NCBI GenBank assembly: GCA_002402125.1
Contig: NVVG01000268.1
Coordinates: 1-10,269, forward strand
Reading direction: 5' to 3'
Length of the DNA stretch: 10,269 nt
From: Moraxellaceae bacterium
Lineage (GTDB): Bacteria > Pseudomonadota > Gammaproteobacteria > Pseudomonadales > Ketobacteraceae
Positions 6,426-10,269 of the stretch are shown piece by piece; the stretch's first letter is position 1; each line of letters starts with the position of its first letter. The notes under the pieces were generated by a model, which did not search any database, was not told the DNA's origin, and saw nothing but the letters and a program-made list of their open reading frames with translations. A program made the translations under genes and the position numbers.

Positions 6426-8183
6426 ATGACTTTCAATCATCAAAAATATAAACCATTCCACCCTATTCAAAAACCCGACCGGAAATGGCCAAACCAGCAA
6501 ATAACCCAAGCACCTAAGTGGTGTGCAGTTGACCTACGAGATGGCAACCAGGCGTTAATCGAACCGATGAATGTGGATCAGAAAATCGATCTATTTTTGT
6601 TGCTAGTCAAATGTGGCTTTAAGGAAATTGAAGTGGGTTTTCCAGCCGCCAGTCAGCCGGACTTCGATTTTGTTCGCAAGATTATTGAAGATGACCTTAT
6701 CCCTAGCGACGTTTGCATTCAGGCACTAACCCAAGCGCGCGAAACCTTAGTGGAAAGAACCTTTGAAGCGTTGCGCGGCACTAAAAAGGCCGTGGTGCAC
6801 GTGTACAATTCGACCTCACCCGTGCAGCGTGAGCAAGTTTTTGGCTTGGATAAGAAAGGCATCAAAGATATCGCGATTGCCGGCGCGACCATGCTAAAGG
6901 ACACATCAAAGAAATACTCCGAGACGCAATGGAGGTTTGAATACTCCCCAGAAAGCTTTAGCGCCACGGAACCAGAATTTGCACTTGAGATATGTAACGC
7001 GGTATTGGATGTATGGAAACCAAATCCATCGCAACGGGCCATCATCAACTTGCCATCAACCGTCGAGTGCACAACTCCCAACGTCTACGCCGATCAAATA
7101 GAGTTTATGCATGAACGTATTGATTATCGAGAATGGATAGATATTAGCGTACATACCCACAACGATCGTGGCTGTGCTGTCGCTGCAGCTGAATTGGCTA
7201 TTATGGCAGGGGCTGACCGAGTTGAAGGTACCTTGTTAGGCAATGGTGAACGCACGGGCAATATGGACATTATCACCATGGCGATGAACCTTTACACACA
7301 GGGCATTGATCCAGAATTGTATTTGGCCAATATGGATGAAATTATTCGAACGGTGAAAGACTGCACCCAATTACCGGTTCATCCTCGACACCCTTGGGCG
7401 GGAGAATTGGTGTTTACCGCATTTTCCGGTAGCCACCAAGATGCTATCAATAAATGCCTACAACAAAGAGAGTCGGCAGACGCTTGGAACGTGGCTTACC
7501 TTCCTATCGACCCTAAAGATCTAGGCCGCAGTTATCAGGAAATTATTCGGGTTAACAGCCAGTCTGGTAAAGGTGGGGCTGCCTTCATTTTACAAAATGA
7601 ATATGGCTTGCAGATGCCGCGCTGGATGCAATTAGCCTTTAGCCCTGTGGTTCAACAGGCGACCGAAAATCATCGGGGTGTGCTGGATACAAAAACACTG
7701 CACTCCTTGTTTTTTGGCACCTTTGCTCCGGCTCAACCTTGGGCGTTAGAACGATATAGCTGGGATGACCAACAGGGCTTAACCGCAACGGTGACGTGCG
7801 ACAATCAAACGTTCAATCTTAGCGGTAAAAGTGACGGGCCATTACATGCGCTCATTTCTGCAATGAGCGATCAATGTGGACAGGTCATTGAAATACAAGA
7901 CTATAAGGAACATGCCATCCATCAAGATGGGCTGGACACGAAAAGTAATGCGCAAGCCGCCGCTTATGTGTCGCTAAAGGTCAATGGCGAAAATGCTTTC
8001 GGTGTTGCTATTGCAACAGACACGTTGGGCGCGGCGCTACGGGCATGCTTATCTGCTATCAACAGCGCAATTAATGCGGGAGGGAATTCTGCTGGCGACA
8101 CGACACAACACAACACAACAGCAAGTAACAAAACTAGCCACAGCTCTAAGTCCAACCCAAAGTCGCTTGCGCCGACAAGTTAA
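6426..8183 (+). CDS. leuA: 2-isopropylmalate synthase (LeuA, long Pseudomonas/actinobacterial type)
   Basis: The enzyme condenses acetyl-CoA with 2-oxoisovalerate, the committed step of leucine synthesis, in the cytoplasm. The start (KYKPFHPIQKPDRKWPN) matches the longer LeuA form of Pseudomonas rather than that of E. coli. The TIM-barrel catalytic domain shows DLRDGNQ (36-42), EVGFP (69-73), HTHNDRG (243-249) with the metal-binding histidines, and GNGERTGN (272-279). The subdomain and C-terminal allosteric leucine-binding domain follow (about 430-545), including YVSLKVNGENAFGVAIATD. The last 35 residues or so (551-585) are a Ser/Thr/Asn-rich tail not expected in the family and encoded partly by a 5-bp repeat. 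The ribosome binding site is weak (AGG, 6414-6416). An intrinsic terminator lies 40 bases upstream. No other leu genes follow, so leuCDB lie elsewhere. Confidence 0.95.
   Translation: MTFNHQKYKPFHPIQKPDRKWPNQQITQAPKWCAVDLRDGNQALIEPMNVDQKIDLFLLLVKCGFKEIEVGFPAASQPDFDFVRKIIEDDLIPSDVCIQALTQARETLVERTFEALRGTKKAVVHVYNSTSPVQREQVFGLDKKGIKDIAIAGATMLKDTSKKYSETQWRFEYSPESFSATEPEFALEICNAVLDVWKPNPSQRAIINLPSTVECTTPNVYADQIEFMHERIDYREWIDISVHTHNDRGCAVAAAELAIMAGADRVEGTLLGNGERTGNMDIITMAMNLYTQGIDPELYLANMDEIIRTVKDCTQLPVHPRHPWAGELVFTAFSGSHQDAINKCLQQRESADAWNVAYLPIDPKDLGRSYQEIIRVNSQSGKGGAAFILQNEYGLQMPRWMQLAFSPVVQQATENHRGVLDTKTLHSLFFGTFAPAQPWALERYSWDDQQGLTATVTCDNQTFNLSGKSDGPLHALISAMSDQCGQVIEIQDYKEHAIHQDGLDTKSNAQAAAYVSLKVNGENAFGVAIATDTLGAALRACLSAINSAINAGGNSAGDTTQHNTTASNKTSHSSKSNPKSLAPTS
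8097..8121 (+). repeat. 5-bp tandem repeat in the 3' end of leuA
   Basis: Five consecutive units follow the pattern (G/A)ACAC: GACAC, GACAC, AACAC, AACAC and AACAG. They encode residues 558-566 of the LeuA tail. A gain or loss of one unit would shift the frame, changing only the tail after the allosteric domain. It is short, so frequent slippage is not assured. Confidence 0.7.
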
Positions 8184-8249
8184 TCTGTTGTAGGTTCTGT
8201 CGTTTCAATTCGTGCGATATTGTTATGTATAGTAAAACCGAGACTAGCC

Positions 8250-8627
8250 ATGCCTACCAACAATTTGTTTTCACATCTACCCAAAGACCTCTCCTCAGAG
8301 GTCTTTGAAACCCTTGTTCAAGGTAACAACCTTCGCATTGAGCGAATTGTGTCGCTTGGGCACAGCAGCCAAGATAACACCTGGTATGATCAAGATGATC
8401 ACGAGTGGGTCATTTTACTGCAAGGCAAAGCAGCTATACGCTTTGCCGACGCCGATGGCTTTGATTCTAGCTATAAAACCGATACTTCCAACAAAACCAA
8501 TCTAACCGATAATACAGTGCAACTCCTACCGGGGGACTACATTAACATCCCCGCCCACACAAAACACCGCGTTGAGTGGACCGATGCCTCCAACACTACA
8601 ATCTGGCTAGCCATTCACTATACGTAA
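8250..8627 (+). CDS. Cupin domain-containing protein
   Basis: The small single-domain cupin is of a type often annotated in Gammaproteobacteria, with no proven function. From the ATG at 8250 (MPTNNLFSHLP) it has 125 residues. This start is preferred over the TTG at 8220 because family members begin with a similar NLF.LP stretch and GAGA lies upstream. Cupin motif 1 is WYDQDDHEWVILLQG (45-59), with one clear histidine (His51) and Glu52. Motif 2 is PGDYINIPAHTKHRVEW (94-110), with His103 and His106. These could bind one metal ion. Between the motifs, residues about 69-88 form a Thr/Asn/Lys/Asp-rich insertion that looks extra to the fold. It is cytoplasmic, with no signal peptide. It follows leuA by 66 bases without an obvious terminator, so co-transcription is possible. 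A role in leucine metabolism is not indicated. Confidence 0.8.
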   Translation: MPTNNLFSHLPKDLSSEVFETLVQGNNLRIERIVSLGHSSQDNTWYDQDDHEWVILLQGKAAIRFADADGFDSSYKTDTSNKTNLTDNTVQLLPGDYINIPAHTKHRVEWTDASNTTIWLAIHYT

Positions 8628-8856
8628 CCGACTGTTTTTATTGCTATTTTCATGATTTTTAATTCATTTCGATTGAAACCCAAACAATCCTGGCTAAACC
8701 CGCTAATATAAGCGGGTAAACGCTCATCCATCACTGATTTTACGCTTACAATTCATTACATTTACTAGCAGCAATATATAGACGAAACTGCTGTTTAATG
8801 GAACACTAGCACCCTAGATGTATCCTGTTTAAACGCGCGTATGACGCCGGAGCAAA

Positions 8857-10074
8857 ATGACCGATTTTGACGATATCCGCCCCTATAGAGATCACGAAGT
8901 ACGTGATGTAATTGAGAGATTACTACGTGAGGGAGCGTTAATACATACTGCGCTACACCACAAATTTCCAAACATATCACCCTGGGCCGAAGCCCCTCTT
9001 TCCCTACTGGTAAAATGGCGCATTAAGTTCGAACTAAGATCGGTTAATTCCATCCATGATTTCCAAATGGTCATGGCAAAATACCTTATCTCCAGCGTTA
9101 AGAATACTACATCTGAATTTACCACTAGCGGGCTTGAGAATCTCGACCGCAACAAGAATTACACGTTTATTAGCAACCATCGTGATATCGCGATGGACCC
9201 TGCCTTTGTCAATCTCGCATTACATACTTCCGGCAGAGACTCGGTAGAAATTGCCATGGGAGATAATCTACTCTCGAACCCTCTGGTTTCTGATCTTATG
9301 AGGCTCAACAAAAGCTTCACCGTACAACGATCTGTTCAAGGCATCAAAAACAAAGCCAGGGCATTTACCAATTTATCGACCTACATTCAGCAACAAGTAG
9401 AACAAAGCACCTCTATTTGGATTGCTCAACGAGAAGGCCGCGCTAAAAACGGCGTTGATAAAACCGATCCGGCCATCATCAAGATGCTGGCTATCTTCGG
9501 CAGAAAACAAAAAATAAGTTTCTCTGAAGCCATCAACAAACTCAACATTATACCCGTATCCATCTCTTATGAATTTGATCCTTGTGATATTGCGAAAGCG
9601 AAAGAATTACAGTGCAAGGAAAAAACCGGGGAATATAAAAAAGCCGAAGGTGAAGATGTGCAAAGCGTCATCGATGGCATATCAAAACAAAAAGGCCAAG
9701 TCCATGTTAGCTTTGGCACTCAAATCCAAGGTGAATTTGACTCCGCTGAAACTGTAGCCGAGCTTATCGACCAACAAGTGATTAGCAACTATCGTTTGCA
9801 TGCCTCCAACCTTATTGCGTTTGAACAACTAGACCTTAAAACCGTAATTCTCAATGGTTTACAAAATGAGAATTTAAAGCAGATTCAAGAAATTGCTCAA
9901 CAAGCATTGCAAAAATGGCGCAGCAAAAACACCATTGAATTTAGCGAGCAAGCCGCCGAATTCACCCAAAGAATTCAGCAGTACCCGCTGCGACTTCAGT
10001 CTTACATTATTGCCATGTACGCAAACCCGCTTATTGAAAAGTATCGCATCCAAATGGAGCTAGTGCGAACGTAG
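8857..10074 (+). CDS. PlsC-like glycerolipid acyltransferase family protein
   Basis: This 405-residue protein carries the four blocks of the PlsC/GPAT acyltransferase superfamily: block I FISNHRDIAMDP (104-115), block II SFTVQRS (153-159), block III IAQREGRAKNG (189-199), and block IV IIPVSISYEF (231-240). The expected activity is transfer of an acyl chain from acyl-ACP or acyl-CoA to a glycerolipid or related acceptor at the inner face of the membrane. Block I has His108 and Asp114 with five residues between, where the textbook motif has four; Asp110 is also present. No strong membrane helix is seen. The regions before residue 80 and after 300 are helical and not recognised. It is larger than PlsC (about 240 residues). 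GGAG lies four bases before the ATG. The gene stands 229 bases from the cupin gene, with a lipoprotein gene downstream in the same direction. The substrate is unknown. Confidence 0.8.
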   Translation: MTDFDDIRPYRDHEVRDVIERLLREGALIHTALHHKFPNISPWAEAPLSLLVKWRIKFELRSVNSIHDFQMVMAKYLISSVKNTTSEFTTSGLENLDRNKNYTFISNHRDIAMDPAFVNLALHTSGRDSVEIAMGDNLLSNPLVSDLMRLNKSFTVQRSVQGIKNKARAFTNLSTYIQQQVEQSTSIWIAQREGRAKNGVDKTDPAIIKMLAIFGRKQKISFSEAINKLNIIPVSISYEFDPCDIAKAKELQCKEKTGEYKKAEGEDVQSVIDGISKQKGQVHVSFGTQIQGEFDSAETVAELIDQQVISNYRLHASNLIAFEQLDLKTVILNGLQNENLKQIQEIAQQALQKWRSKNTIEFSEQAAEFTQRIQQYPLRLQSYIIAMYANPLIEKYRIQMELVRT

Positions 10075-10094
10075 CCACACCGTCATTGAACATA

Positions 10095-10126
10095 GGTCCC
10101 ACTATTTAATGGGGCTGTCGCTTTTT
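10095..10126 (+). terminator. Weak candidate terminator after the acyltransferase gene
   Basis: GGTCCCA (10095-10101) can pair with TGGGGCT (10110-10116) over seven positions, two of them G-U, with an 8-base loop. A short T-tract (10122-10126) follows five bases later. The stem is weak and the T-tract displaced, so this is tentative. Confidence 0.3.
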
Positions 10127-10167
10127 GGATCACTGACCTTTTATCAACAAATGGAGTTGAACTTAAA

Positions 10168-10269
10168 ATGGATTTCTTAAAACTACTTGGCGCTTGCGCC
10201 GCCCTATTAATACTTACTGGCTGCCCAGAAAACTCAACTTCAGACAACACAGAAGGCAACACCGAAGAC
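10168..10269 (+). CDS. Putative lipoprotein, N-terminal part (3' end outside window)
   Basis: The window ends 34 codons into this gene. The start MDFLKLLGACAALLILTGC is a lipoprotein signal peptide: a single charged residue, a hydrophobic core, and the lipobox Leu-Thr-Gly-Cys with the lipidated Cys19. The following residues (PENSTSDNTEGNTED) form an acidic, Asn/Thr-rich linker, as usual before a folded periplasmic domain. GGAG lies 11 bases before the ATG at 10168. The mature protein should be anchored by Cys19 in the inner or outer membrane. Proline after the lipidated cysteine is uncommon and may affect sorting by the Lol system. The function cannot be told from this fragment. Confidence 0.8.
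   Translation, partial: MDFLKLLGACAALLILTGCPENSTSDNTEGNTED

Noticed and set aside
8220..8249. Upstream TTG start for the cupin gene
   Set aside because: It lacks a good ribosome binding site, and the family normally starts near the ATG at 8250.
8698..8717. ACCCGCT/AGCGGGT hairpin as a terminator of the cupin gene
   Set aside because: The 7-bp stem has a 6-base loop but no T-tract on either strand; nothing else in 8628-8856 supports a function.

Overview
The window comes from a Gammaproteobacterium of moderate GC, most likely a marine, Pseudomonas-related lineage such as Cellvibrionales or Oceanospirillales. This is inferred from the long Pseudomonas-type LeuA, the Nu-class (YfcG-type) glutathione transferase, glutathione-dependent formaldehyde dehydrogenase, and a repeat whose loop resembles dispersed elements of marine gammaproteobacterial genomes. 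All ten protein genes look chromosomal and mostly housekeeping or stress-related. No phage, transposase, CRISPR array, tRNA or rRNA was seen.

Layout. (1) 2-1402 (+): the 3' part of a CoxE-like von Willebrand A protein, whose start lies before the window. It converges on a class II superoxide reductase (1547-1933, -), with a strong bidirectional terminator between them. (2) 2056-4145: a TetR/AcrR regulator (-) is divergent from two tandem glutathione S-transferase genes (+). The intergenic region holds a tandem repeat array and a good sigma70 promoter with a palindrome overlapping its -35 box. (3) 4208-4309: a 25-bp perfect inverted repeat around a 51-base loop. (4) 4384-5493 (+): S-(hydroxymethyl)glutathione dehydrogenase (frmA/adhC). 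(5) 5543-6019 (-): an Lrp/AsnC regulator. (6) 6020-6425: a regulatory or relic region with three TATTGG half-sites, two short ORFs with ribosome binding sites, and an intrinsic terminator 40 bases before leuA. (7) 6426-8183 (+): leuA. (8) 8250-8627 (+): a small cupin protein. (9) 8857-10074 (+): a PlsC-like acyltransferase. (10) 10168-end (+): the start of a lipoprotein gene.

Together, the left half reads as a redox/electrophile defence neighbourhood: superoxide reductase, a TetR regulator with one cysteine placed like the sensor cysteine of NemR, two glutathione transferases and glutathione-dependent formaldehyde oxidation. The middle pairs an Lrp-type regulator with the first enzyme of leucine synthesis.

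The items most worth following are the TetR cysteine with its putative operator, the atypical Asp-Arg-His site of the superoxide reductase, the 25-bp inverted repeat element, and the leuA leader with its terminator. I see no clear sign of a wholly new multi-gene system.
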